Below are positions 1 through 6,886 of a DNA stretch of 14,107 bases, in pieces. The stretch is from JBBRFH01 sp038224615 (lineage in GTDB: Bacteria; Planctomycetota; Phycisphaerae; Tepidisphaerales; Tepidisphaeraceae). The number at the start of each line of letters is the position of its first letter. The stretch's first letter is position 1. The stretch is taken from NCBI GenBank assembly GCA_038224615.1, contig JBBRFH010000064.1:1-14107 (forward strand). The letters run 5' to 3'. The position numbers were made by a program, and so were the translations under genes. The notes beneath the pieces were generated by a model. That model was given only the letters and a program-made list of their open reading frames with translations. It had not been told where the DNA came from and ran no database searches.

Positions 1-361
1 CGTCGGGCAAGCTGATCTGCGAGGCGGCGCCGACAGACGCGGAGTCGAAATCCGTCAGCGCCGTGCGCAGCGCATGCGACCGCAGCAACACCCGCCCCGC
101 CGGATCGGTAACGGAAAAATAGCTCGGGCGCACGGGTCGGCGGAACTCGGTCAGCGACTCGTCGCGTTCGTCAAGCTCCAGTTTGCCCGCGTCCACCTGC
201 AGCAGGCCCGCGATGGTCTCGGCCGTCGTGCGCAGCGAGACGTCGAACTGCTGGATCACGCGCGCCCGCACGAAGAGGAAGACGCCGACAAACGTCACCA
301 CGCCAACCAGCAGCACCGCCAGCGCCAACGAGCGTGTCAGCGTTCGACGAACCGAGATCAC
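1..361 (-). CDS. Sensor histidine kinase, N-terminal part (runs off left edge)
   Basis: Read on the minus strand from a GTG at 359-361, which overlaps the TGA of the response regulator upstream (358-360) as GTGA, the usual translational coupling of a regulator-kinase pair. The 120 visible codons begin ISVRRTLTRSLALAVLLVGV, giving a short basic N-terminus and one membrane helix at about residues 10-31. An extracytoplasmic stretch follows (VIQQFDVSLRTTAETIAGLL, then a FRRPVRPSYFSVTDPAGRVL segment). This is the layout of the TctE/QseC-like kinase sensor region. The HAMP, HisKA and ATPase domains would lie beyond the window, so the kinase call rests on the N-terminal pattern and on the gene order. 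The kinase presumably phosphorylates the adjacent regulator; its signal is unknown. Confidence 0.82.
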   Translation of the reverse strand, partial: MISVRRTLTRSLALAVLLVGVVTFVGVFLFVRARVIQQFDVSLRTTAETIAGLLQVDAGKLELDERDESLTEFRRPVRPSYFSVTDPAGRVLLRSHALRTALTDFDSASVGAASQISLPD

Positions 362-1035
362 GCGCGCTCCCCGGCAACAACGTACCCCAGGCCGCGCCGC
401 GTCTGGATGAATGACGGCTCGCCGGGCCGATCCACCTTGCGGCGGATCGCGCAGATTGCTGAATCGACGACGTTGCTCATGGGTTCCACATGTCCGTCGT
501 ACACCTGCGCTTCGATCTCCGTCCGCGATACGACCCTGCCTTGCTCGCGGACGAGGAATTCGACGATCGCGTACTCACGCGGCGTCAGCGCGATCGGTGC
601 ATGGTCGCGCGTGAGTGTCTTGGCCAGGAAATCGACCACCATGTCGCCAACCTGCGCGACGGGCCGCGTGAGATCGCGGCCGCGACGCAGAAGCGCCTCT
701 ACGCGGGCCAGAAACTCATCGAACGAAAACGGCTTCACCAGGTAGTCATCCGCGCCGGCACGTAGCCCCGTCACGCGGTCGAGCACGGTGTCCTTCGCCG
801 TCAACAGCAGCACGCGGCTGGTCGAGCCGGATCGGCGTAGATTGCGAAGCACCGATAAGCCATCCATGCCTGGCAACATGATGTCCAGCACGATCAGGTC
901 GAATGCTTTTCCCTCGGCCATCCAAAGTGCGGTTCGCCCGTCGCTCGATTGCTCGACCGCGTGGCCGGAGTGCGTCAGCCCGGCGACCAGCGGCTTCAGT
1001 AATTCAGGAGAATCCTCGACAACGAGTATGCGCAT
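358..1035 (-). CDS. OmpR/PhoB-family response regulator
   Basis: This 225-residue protein has the full two-domain layout. The receiver domain covers about residues 1-115, with acidic pocket E7/D8, phospho-acceptor D51 in LIVLDIMLPGMDG, T79 and K101 (LVKPF). The winged-helix DNA-binding domain covers about 128-222, with LTPREYAIVEFLVREQGRVV and a C-terminal IRRKVD...IQTRRGLGYVV. It starts at ATG 1035; no clear Shine-Dalgarno is visible before it. The stop overlaps the start of the sensor kinase, so the two form a coupled pair. The PepSY-repeat gene ends 72 nt upstream on the same strand. By family knowledge it binds direct repeats in promoters once phosphorylated; the regulon cannot be read from this sequence. 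Confidence 0.96.
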   Translation of the reverse strand: MRILVVEDSPELLKPLVAGLTHSGHAVEQSSDGRTALWMAEGKAFDLIVLDIMLPGMDGLSVLRNLRRSGSTSRVLLLTAKDTVLDRVTGLRAGADDYLVKPFSFDEFLARVEALLRRGRDLTRPVAQVGDMVVDFLAKTLTRDHAPIALTPREYAIVEFLVREQGRVVSRTEIEAQVYDGHVEPMSNVVDSAICAIRRKVDRPGEPSFIQTRRGLGYVVAGERA

Positions 1036-1051
1036 CGCATTTCAAAGCATA

Positions 1052-1086
1052 GCGTGGCGCGGACGCAAAGCGCGCCCGCGCCACGC
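1052..1086 (-). promoter_or_regulatory. Strong hairpin between pepSY gene and response regulator
   Basis: An 11-bp perfect inverted repeat (GCGTGGCGCGG at 1052-1062 and CCGCGCCACGC at 1076-1086) with a 13-nt loop fills the gap between the PepSY gene and the regulator. No T-tract follows on the minus strand, so it is more likely an attenuator or mRNA-stability hairpin than a complete intrinsic terminator. It could set the regulator/kinase output lower than that of the first gene if all three are co-transcribed. Confidence 0.5.
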
Positions 1087-1107
1087 CCCGCGTTGAACAC
1101 CGGCCGG

Positions 1108-1611
1108 TCAATCCTTGCCGCCGGCCTGGTCGTCATCCTTTTCGATCTTGTCTTCGATGATCTTGCCGGTCGCGTCGATCTTGATCTCGTGATCGTCCTT
1201 GCCGACCTCAACGTCGACTTCGAAGGAGCGCTTCCCATCTGCTTCGATAAGGCTCGCGTCTTCGATCTTGCCCGTGGGGTACTTGCCTTCGATCGCCTTG
1301 GTGACGGCCGCAGGAAGGTCCTTGGCGTCGACCGAGGTCTCTTCCTCAAGAACCGCACCGGCTTCGCTCACCTTCACCGAGTGTTCGACGGCGCCCACCT
1401 TGAACGCGGCGTCGAACACCGTTTTACCGCCTTCGGTTTCTTTCTCGACCTCTTCGAGCGTTCCCGTACCGACAGCCTTCTTGATCGCGGACTGCACCGC
1501 AGGCGGCGCATCGCTTAGATCGAATTTCACGTCCTTCGCCTCTTCACCCATGGCAACTGCGGTCACCAGCGCGATTGCGACTGACGATAGAATCGGCACA
1601 TACTTTCGCAT
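1108..1611 (-). CDS. Exported protein with two tandem PepSY-like repeats
   Basis: I chose ATG 1611 because GGAG lies 6 nt before it and it gives a clean signal peptide (MRKYVPILSSVAIALVTAVA, cleavage near residue 22). The open frame does extend to a GTG at 1641. The mature part, about 145 residues, is very acidic. It contains two gapless 60-residue copies of a PepSY-like unit, at about 32-91 and 96-155. Shared positions include D-x-P-x-A-V-x-x-A-I, T-G, G-K...F, V-G...H...K and G...E, roughly a third identical. A KDDDQAGGKD tail ends the protein. PepSY-like proteins are periplasmic and often lie beside two-component systems, as here (regulator and kinase directly downstream). Its biochemical role, whether sensing, inhibition or metal binding, is not visible. 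Confidence 0.85.
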   Translation of the reverse strand: MRKYVPILSSVAIALVTAVAMGEEAKDVKFDLSDAPPAVQSAIKKAVGTGTLEEVEKETEGGKTVFDAAFKVGAVEHSVKVSEAGAVLEEETSVDAKDLPAAVTKAIEGKYPTGKIEDASLIEADGKRSFEVDVEVGKDDHEIKIDATGKIIEDKIEKDDDQAGGKD

Positions 1612-1701
1612 GAGAGTCTCCAGTTCAGACGCCGGGGGCACGAGTTGGCAAGGCCTACGCGCTTGCTGCGGTTTTGTCGCTCGATCCTGACGTCGCCGCG
1701 A

Positions 1702-1707
1702 ATTCTA
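1702..1707 (-). promoter_or_regulatory. Possible -10 element for the pepSY gene
   Basis: On the minus strand TAGAAT (5 of 6 matches to TATAAT) lies about 95 nt upstream of the chosen pepSY start. The matching -35 at 17-nt spacing (TGGTCG) is poor. This is a weak candidate. The 1612-1844 gap otherwise shows no convincing gene. Confidence 0.25.
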
Positions 1708-1844
1708 TCCGTGTGAAGATGACCCGACCATTACGCCCCGCGCGACCGGCGCCGAATACCGAGGCGCGAATCCTTCCCACCGATCCGTCTGGAATTTCGT
1801 CAACCGCAAGTTCGCGACCACCGGCAGTTGGACCCATCGGCAAA

Positions 1845-2552
1845 TCACGGCAGGGTGTTTTCCGGGAGCACTTCAGTTGCGGGTGACGGCGGTTCTTTCG
1901 CCAGCGCCTCTTTCTCGATCTGCTCGAATCGGGCCAGGTCGACGGTCAAGACGTGTCCCTCGACTCGGCCGTTGTCGTCGGGGTTGGCGATGCGGGCCTT
2001 GAGATCGCGGAACAGCGCGAATGAGTCCTTGACGCCGCCGACCACGAACCACACCGTCGACACGCTACCGACAAGGATCGCTGTCACGATGGTGGTGATG
2101 AAGAAGTAGACCGCCCATGCGTGGGACGACCAGGGGGAGAAGGCGTTCCACGCGAGCACGCCGAGGAACAGCACGCCGAAGTGCCAGACCAGCGACCAGC
2201 AGACCACCGACCAGGCGATCACCTTGTCGCCGGTGGAGTACTGATGGTCGATCCCGACGATCCGCTGGATGAGCCAGCGGAACGAGAAGTGTTGCTTGGC
2301 GGGCACGTGGTCGTTGGGGTCGGCGTAGATGCCGCGATGGAGCATGCGGTCGAGGTTGAACGGCGCCTTGAGCGTCATCCATGAGACGACGCAGTACGCG
2401 ATCACGCCGAAGAGCATCGCCAGGAAATAGACCTCGACGGAGTTGACGGGGAATTTGACGGCGTCCATCTTCCAGACGACCCAGGGGTTGAACGGGCGTG
2501 AGACGATTTCCAGGAAGTTTCCGACCGGTGTCACCAAATCGTGCCGCGCCAT
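1845..2552 (-). CDS. C-terminal ORF of the broken symporter
   Basis: This is the open 3' piece of the broken SSS gene: ATG 2552 to TGA at 1845-1847, 235 residues. It begins MARHDLVTPVGNFLEIVSRP and continues with three membrane helices at about 44-62 (EVYFLAMLFGVIAYCVVSW), 108-135 and 144-168. A cytoplasmic tail rich in charged residues ends it. APFNLDRMLHRGIYADPNDH, between the first two helices, is the typical cytoplasmic segment of the large planctomycete/verrucomicrobial SSS proteins. No ribosome binding site is evident before ATG 2552, which is simply an internal Met of the ancestral gene. If made alone it would lack the transport core, so I regard it as a remnant and not as a separate gene. 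Confidence 0.45.
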   Translation of the reverse strand: MARHDLVTPVGNFLEIVSRPFNPWVVWKMDAVKFPVNSVEVYFLAMLFGVIAYCVVSWMTLKAPFNLDRMLHRGIYADPNDHVPAKQHFSFRWLIQRIVGIDHQYSTGDKVIAWSVVCWSLVWHFGVLFLGVLAWNAFSPWSSHAWAVYFFITTIVTAILVGSVSTVWFVVGGVKDSFALFRDLKARIANPDDNGRVEGHVLTVDLARFEQIEKEALAKEPPSPATEVLPENTLP

Positions 2553-3801
2553 CCAGGGTAGACGAGGTCGGCCCAGTTACGCTGGCAGAACAGCCCGAAG
2601 GTGGGAACTCCTGGTACTTGGCGTTGGCGAGGCCGACCTCCTTGTCGTTGGTGGCGTCGGCCTTGAGCGCCGCATGGACGTTGTCCAGGAACGGCGTGTC
2701 CGGGTTCTCCTTACGCGAGTACGGCTTGTCCACGCCGATCACATGCTTGGCGACGGGAATCTGGGCGATCGACTCGCTGATTCTCCCGCGGGCTTTGGCA
2801 TCGGTCACAATATCGTTGGCGACGGTGCTGACGATCTTCACGCGCACGTCGTGCGCTTCAGTGGCGAAGCGTGATCCGAGCATAAACGTGATGGTGAAGA
2901 TGGCGATCAGCAACATCATCGTGCCGGAGAACCCGTTGCGCCACGTACCCAGAATGCCCGCCATCTTCTGCTCGTGCGGGGTCTTGGCAGAGGTGCTGGT
3001 GTCGTTCCCGATCCAGGCGGCGCGATTCAGGACGGTGCCCATGATGCTCACGACCAGCGCGAACATGTTGAAGTCGCGCAGCTGCGAGATATCCATGGGA
3101 TTCAGGAAGCTCTCGCCCGCCGGGCGGTCGAGCATCACCGGCGCCATGTCCTGGAACCACGACACCTTCAGCAGTACGAAGACCGTGAAGATCACGAAAA
3201 TCGGGTAACAGAGAATGCCCTGCAGGCAGTCAGTGATGAGCAGGGAAATGCGTCCCGCAGGCCAGATGAGCAGGAACGCCATGATCAGCAGCAGCGCCAC
3301 CAGAAGCCCGTAAGTTGGCAGGCTGTAGCCCCACAGGGTGAAGCGGTGCGGGAGGCCGATGAAATAGATGAAGAACCGCACCGCCACCGCCTGGCCGATG
3401 GCATTGGTCACCATCTCGGCCAGCGTGCGGATCGTGCAGGCGACAATGCGGAACGTCCGGCTGTAGCGCATTTCAAGAAACTGCCCGCAGGAAAGACAGC
3501 GCGTCTGACGGAATCGGTAAAGGCAGTACCCGCCCAGAGACATGAACAGCGCGATCGGCGTCACCAACTGGCCCCAGAACCCGATCGCCATGCCGGTCTG
3601 GTAGTCCTTCTCGCACATCGCCACGAGGGTGATGACCGAAAGCCCCGCCGCAACGTCACCGACGCTGATTACGTACCGCCCGGCCACGCGCCCGGAAGCC
3701 AGGTAGTCGGTCACGTCCCGGACGTAGCGCCGGGAGTGGAACGCCACCCAAAAGACGAAAATCAACGGAATTACAACGATCTACCAACTGAGAAGTGTCA
3801 T
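1845..3801 (-). pseudogene. Decayed sodium:solute symporter (SSS family)
   Basis: About 650 codons of an SSS-family permease can be followed across three frames on the minus strand. ATG 3801 gives MTLLSW, then an in-frame TAG (3781-3783), then IVVIPLIFVFWVAFHSRRYV, a good first membrane helix. Eight helices follow to about 2880 (for example GFSGTMMLLIAIFTITFMLG). At about 2600 the frame breaks: FGLFCQRNWADLVYP is read at 2556-2599 in a second frame. Then WMARHDLVTPVGNFLEIVSR runs in a third frame to the stop at 1845. From what I recall of this subfamily, the segment between the long extracytoplasmic loop (ending near YQEF) and QRNWAD normally carries about four more helices. Those are absent, so an internal deletion at the first break is likely. 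A TTG at 3765 is an alternative start for the first part. Substrate unknown. The lesions could be real decay or partly assembly error. Confidence 0.75.
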
Positions 3802-3847
3802 GCGTATGGTCAGGTTCGTCTGACGGCACCCTCGCAACCGCGTGGGC

Positions 3848-3875
3848 ACTATAGCGTCGGACCCGACATGGGCAA
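3848..3875 (-). promoter_or_regulatory. Sigma70-type promoter for the symporter
   Basis: On the minus strand TTGCCC (3870-3875, 4 of 6) and TATAGT (3848-3853, 5 of 6) are separated by 16 nt. The predicted start of transcription lies about 40 nt before ATG 3801. It supports 3801 as the ancestral start of the symporter and suggests that the broken gene may still be transcribed. Confidence 0.5.
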
Positions 3876-4089
3876 TCCAAGCGTCGGCCGGGGTCTTTCC
3901 CTCAGCGACGACAGCCAGTCCCTGCTCCTGCAATGACCTCACCGAGCCAAAAATCATTGCCGAACAAACACACCCACCTGCCGTTTGACCGTTCGACGGC
4001 AGCCGTTTTCTGACGCCGACAAATGAGGCGGGCATTCGACGAGGAGAGTTCCTGCGACCAAAATGCGGCATCGGCGGTGGCTGTCCTTC

Positions 4090-4117
4090 TTGCATCGGAG
4101 AAACGCCTCCGCATAAT
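4090..4117 (+). promoter_or_regulatory. Sigma70-type promoter for mdh
   Basis: TTGCAT (4090-4095) and CATAAT (4112-4117, 5 of 6 to TATAAT) are spaced by 16 nt, about 37 nt upstream of the mdh start. The spacer contains the inverted repeat CGGAG/CTCCG (4096-4100 and 4107-4111), which could bind a regulator. The leader then has a run of seven T and an AAGGAA ribosome site (4139-4144). Confidence 0.5.
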
Positions 4118-4153
4118 GGGACAGACGAGTCTTTTTTTAAGGAACCTTTCGCA

Positions 4154-5137
4154 ATGAAGAAGCCCATTCGTGTTGCTGTTACCGGCGCCGCCGGTCAAAT
4201 CGGATATGCCCTGTTGTTCCGAATCGCCTCTGGCGCGATGTTCGGACCTGACCAGCCCGTCATCCTGCACCTGCTCGAAGTCCCCGTCGACAAGGTGATG
4301 GCCGCCCTCAATGGTGTGGCGATGGAGCTCGATGACTGCGCGTTCCCGCTCCTGCACGGCATCGTCCCGACCAGCAGCCCCGAGCAGGGCTTCGGCGACG
4401 TCAACTGGGCGCTGCTCGTCGGTGCCAAGCCGCGCGGCCCGGGCATGGAACGTGCCGACCTGCTGAAGGACAACGGCAAGATCTTCATCGGGCAGGGCCT
4501 GGTCATCGACCGCGTCGCCGCCGCCGATGCACGCATCGCCGTCGTCGGCAACCCTGCCAACACCAACTGCATGATCGCCGCCAGCCAGGCCAAACGCCTG
4601 CCGTCGGATCGCTTCACCGCGATGGTCCGCCTCGACCAGAACCGCGCCGCCACACAGCTTGCCAAGAAGGCCGGCGTGCAGGTCAAGGACGTCAGCGACG
4701 TCTTCATTTTCGGCAACCACAGCCCGACGATGTTCTCGGCGTTCCATCTCGCCAAGATCAACGGCAAGCCCGTCCCGCAGGTCATCGGCCATGTCGAATG
4801 GCTCAAGGGTGAACTGCAGGAAACCGTCGGCAAGCGTGGCGCCGCAGTCATCGCCGCCCGCGGATCGTCGAGCGCCGCGTCGGCCGCCAACGCCCTCGTC
4901 GATCACGTGCGTGATCTGGTGACGCCGGGCGCTATCAGCAGCGTCGCCGTCAAGAGCAACGGCGAGTACGGCTTCGACGCCGACGTCTGGGCCGGCATGC
5001 CGGTCAAGACCATCGCTCCCGGCCAGTACGAAGTCATCAAGGGTCTGGCGATCGACGAATTCGCCAAGACCAAGATCGCCGCAACGAACAAGGAACTCCT
5101 CGACGAGCGCAACACCGTGAAGGACATGCTCAAGTAG
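4154..5137 (+). CDS. mdh: Malate dehydrogenase, NAD-dependent (type 2, ~327 aa)
   Basis: Interconverts malate and oxaloacetate with NAD in the TCA cycle, in the cytoplasm. The length (327) is that of the cytosolic-like type 2 family. The dinucleotide fold begins TGAAGQIGYALLFRIASG, with glycines G11, G14 and G17. E42 (HLLEVP) ends the second strand, where an acidic residue favours NAD over NADP. The substrate loop is GAKPRGPGMERADLL (R94, R100). GNPANTN (132-138), LDQNRA (D161, R164) and GNHSPTMF with catalytic His189 are all present. Start ATG 4154 follows AAGGAA at good spacing. It looks intact and monocistronic, between its own promoter and a strong terminator. Confidence 0.97.
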   Translation: MKKPIRVAVTGAAGQIGYALLFRIASGAMFGPDQPVILHLLEVPVDKVMAALNGVAMELDDCAFPLLHGIVPTSSPEQGFGDVNWALLVGAKPRGPGMERADLLKDNGKIFIGQGLVIDRVAAADARIAVVGNPANTNCMIAASQAKRLPSDRFTAMVRLDQNRAATQLAKKAGVQVKDVSDVFIFGNHSPTMFSAFHLAKINGKPVPQVIGHVEWLKGELQETVGKRGAAVIAARGSSSAASAANALVDHVRDLVTPGAISSVAVKSNGEYGFDADVWAGMPVKTIAPGQYEVIKGLAIDEFAKTKIAATNKELLDERNTVKDMLK

Positions 5138-5172
5138 AGCACTGCGGCGTATCGCATTTCGCAAACCTGCAC

Positions 5173-5202
5173 AAAGCCCCGGCCATGCTTGGCTGGGGCT
5201 TT
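5173..5202 (+). terminator. Intrinsic terminator after mdh
   Basis: A 13-bp stem (AAAGCCCCGGCCA at 5173-5185 with TGGCTGGGGCTTT at 5190-5202, one G-T pair) has a TGCT loop and is followed by CGTTTGGGTTT. It lies 35 nt past the mdh stop. The A-rich left foot means it might also stop leftward transcription. Confidence 0.9.
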
Positions 5203-5225
5203 CGTTTGGGTTTCACTCGGGGTGT

Positions 5226-5248
5226 AACCTGTTCAGGGCAACGGACGT
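5226..5248 (+). promoter_or_regulatory. ECF-sigma-like promoter (AAC-N17-CGT) for the sigma operon
   Basis: TGTAAC (AAC at 5226-5228) and CGTAT (CGT at 5246-5248) are 17 nt apart, the core pattern of many ECF promoters. The pair sits just past the mdh terminator and 37 nt before the first gene of an operon that encodes an ECF sigma factor. This fits autoregulation. The match is short and may be chance. Confidence 0.4.
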
Positions 5249-5284
5249 ATTCGCTTGCGGTCCTTACGAACTGGAGAAACTGAC

Positions 5285-6241
5285 ATGCCCCTGTTGAAAC
5301 GTACCTGTCTCGTTGGCTTATCGGCCTTGGCGTTCGCGTGCAGCGCCCGGGGCTCATCGCTGGACGACACCGCCATCCCGGCCAGTGCCAAGTGGGTGAT
5401 TCACGTCGATGTCGACGCCATCACCAAGACGCCGGCGTGGGCACAATTCGAGCCCAAGCTGAACAGCCGCCCGGAGTACGCGCGGAAGAAGACGGAGATC
5501 GAGCGACTGTTCCGAGTGAAATTGCCCGCCGACCTGCACGACGTGACGCTCTTCGGCGCCACCGCAACGCCGCAGGATGCCGTGGTGCTGATCCACGCGA
5601 ACATGAACCAGGCCGACCTCAAGGACCTGCTCTCGCGCAGCGCCACATTTGAAGAGAAGACAATGGACGGCCATCAAGTCTTCTCATGGGACGACAACGG
5701 CCAATCGCGCAGCGGCGCGTTCATCGGCAACGACCGGCTGATCGTCACCGAGTCCGCACAGACCATCGTGGACACCCTCAACGTCATCGCCGGCAAGCGC
5801 GAGGGTCTCAAGAGCGGCGCACTGTTGGCCGGCAGCAAGCGCGAGCCGACGACCGGGCTCCTTCTCTACGTCGCCGGTGACCAACTCGCGACACTGGCGC
5901 AACAAGCCGGCGCGAAGAACCAGGTGGTCGGCCAGCTCGACAGCGCATGGATCGCCGTGGGCGCTGACGCCAAGGGCCTGGTGCTCACCAGCGAAGTGAT
6001 GGCGCAGAAGGACGAAGTCGCAGTGAACGTGGCGAAGTCGGTCGAAGGGATCCGGGCGATGCTCAGCTTCGCCGACCCGAGCGACGAGCGCGCCGCCGCC
6101 TTGCTCGAGGCGATGCAGCCGCTGACCACCAAAACCGAGGGCAAGCGCGTGACCATCGCCTGGCCGGTGTCGAACGAGACGGTCGCCGACCTGCTCGAAA
6201 TGCTGCCCGAGAACGGCGGCCCGAAGCCGCAGCCGAAGTGA
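5285..6241 (+). CDS. Exported protein of unknown function, first gene of sigma operon
   Basis: I do not recognise a named family. ATG 5285 is chosen over an upstream TTG (5255) because GGAG (5273-5276) precedes it by 8 nt. It also gives a signal peptide, MPLLKRTCLVGLSALAFACS, in which AFAC is only a poor lipobox. The 318-residue product then reads AKWVIHVDVDAITKTPAWAQ. Alternating short strands and helices follow, such as DVTLFGATATPQDAVVLIHA, AFIGNDRLIVTES and LDSAWIAVGADAKGLVLTSE. It ends in a Pro/Lys-rich tail (GGPKPQPK). No further membrane helix and no obvious catalytic motif are seen. It probably works in the periplasm. The sigma factor gene starts 33 nt downstream with no terminator between, so it is likely co-transcribed and may be a target or envelope sensor of that system; this is inference. 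Confidence 0.85.
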   Translation: MPLLKRTCLVGLSALAFACSARGSSLDDTAIPASAKWVIHVDVDAITKTPAWAQFEPKLNSRPEYARKKTEIERLFRVKLPADLHDVTLFGATATPQDAVVLIHANMNQADLKDLLSRSATFEEKTMDGHQVFSWDDNGQSRSGAFIGNDRLIVTESAQTIVDTLNVIAGKREGLKSGALLAGSKREPTTGLLLYVAGDQLATLAQQAGAKNQVVGQLDSAWIAVGADAKGLVLTSEVMAQKDEVAVNVAKSVEGIRAMLSFADPSDERAAALLEAMQPLTTKTEGKRVTIAWPVSNETVADLLEMLPENGGPKPQPK

Positions 6242-6274
6242 CGGGCATGCGCGTGCTAAGATGACAAGCATCCC

Positions 6275-6886
6275 ATGCCCTTGCCGTCGCTCGAAACATG
6301 GTCGGACGAGCAACTCGCGCTCGAGGCGCAGGCGGGCTCGTCCGCCTGCTTTGAAGAACTGGTGCGACGTTACCAGGCTCGGCTGATGGGATTTCTCGGA
6401 CGATCGGTGATGCGGGCCGACGCCGAGGACGTGACGCAGGAGGCGTTCGTGCAGGCCTTCCTGAATCTCGATCGCTACAGCACGCGGTGGCGGTTCAAGA
6501 CGTGGCTGTTCGTGATCGCCCAGCGCCTGATGATCGACCGACTGCGCCGGCAGAAACGCCAGCGAACGACGCGCGACGTCAGCGAGGCCGATGCGGTCAC
6601 GGCAATCGACGCATCGGACGCGCTGACCGCCGGCGAGCAATCGGCGCGGCTCTGGTCGATCGCCCGGGAGACTCTCGGCGAAGAGCCGATGCGGGCGATC
6701 TGGCTGCACTACGTCGAAGGCATGAACACCCGCGACGTCGCCCGCGTCATGGACCGCTCGTGGGTCTGGGTGAAGACGGCGCTTCACCGCGCCCGGCGCA
6801 AGCTCGAGCCGGTGCTCGGCGATTTCGTGGACACGGAGTTTCGGCAACGGCAAGCAGACCGGAAACAGGTGATGACCCATGCGTGA
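6275..6886 (+). CDS. RNA polymerase sigma factor, ECF subfamily
   Basis: A 203-residue ECF sigma factor. Region 2 spans about residues 24-97, with RADAEDVTQEAFVQAFLNLD (47-66) and RFKTWLFVIAQRLMIDRLRR for core binding and -10 melting. A short linker follows. Region 4 spans about 135-180, with the helix-turn-helix AIWLHYVEGMNTRDVARVMD, then SWVWVKTALHRARRKL for -35 recognition. Starts at ATG 6275; the ribosome site is weak. The 3' end overlaps the start of the next gene by 8 nt (6879-6886), a coupling typical of sigma/anti-sigma pairs. No C-terminal extension domain is present. The specific ECF group cannot be assigned by eye. Confidence 0.95.
   Translation: MPLPSLETWSDEQLALEAQAGSSACFEELVRRYQARLMGFLGRSVMRADAEDVTQEAFVQAFLNLDRYSTRWRFKTWLFVIAQRLMIDRLRRQKRQRTTRDVSEADAVTAIDASDALTAGEQSARLWSIARETLGEEPMRAIWLHYVEGMNTRDVARVMDRSWVWVKTALHRARRKLEPVLGDFVDTEFRQRQADRKQVMTHA

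Larger units (their letters stand above)
3802..4153. other. Divergent intergenic region, symporter / mdh
   Basis: About 350 nt without a convincing gene. It holds the leftward symporter promoter, the rightward mdh promoter, and a 7-bp inverted repeat (CTGCCGT at 3978-3984, ACGGCAG at 3996-4002) followed by CCGTTTTC on the plus strand. That hairpin looks like a small terminator but has no upstream plus-strand gene to end. The minus-strand open frame crossing this region has no signature that I recognise and runs antisense into mdh. Confidence 0.5.

Noticed and set aside
1655..1843. Minus-strand 62-residue open frame between the symporter and the PepSY gene
   Set aside because: No ribosome site and no recognised family, and third-position base use looks weaker than in neighbours. 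At most a remnant of a gene tail.
3778..3801. Stop-codon readthrough or recoding at the symporter TAG
   Set aside because: No recoding signal is visible, and the other lesions in the same gene make ordinary decay the simpler explanation.
2974..3936. Plus-strand open frame of 320 residues opposite the symporter
   Set aside because: Gln/Arg/His-rich translation without any fold pattern; the minus strand encodes recognisable membrane helices.
3902..5164. Long minus-strand open frame (420 residues) across mdh
   Set aside because: It is antisense to an intact, fully conserved mdh gene. Such long mirror frames are usual in GC-rich genes.
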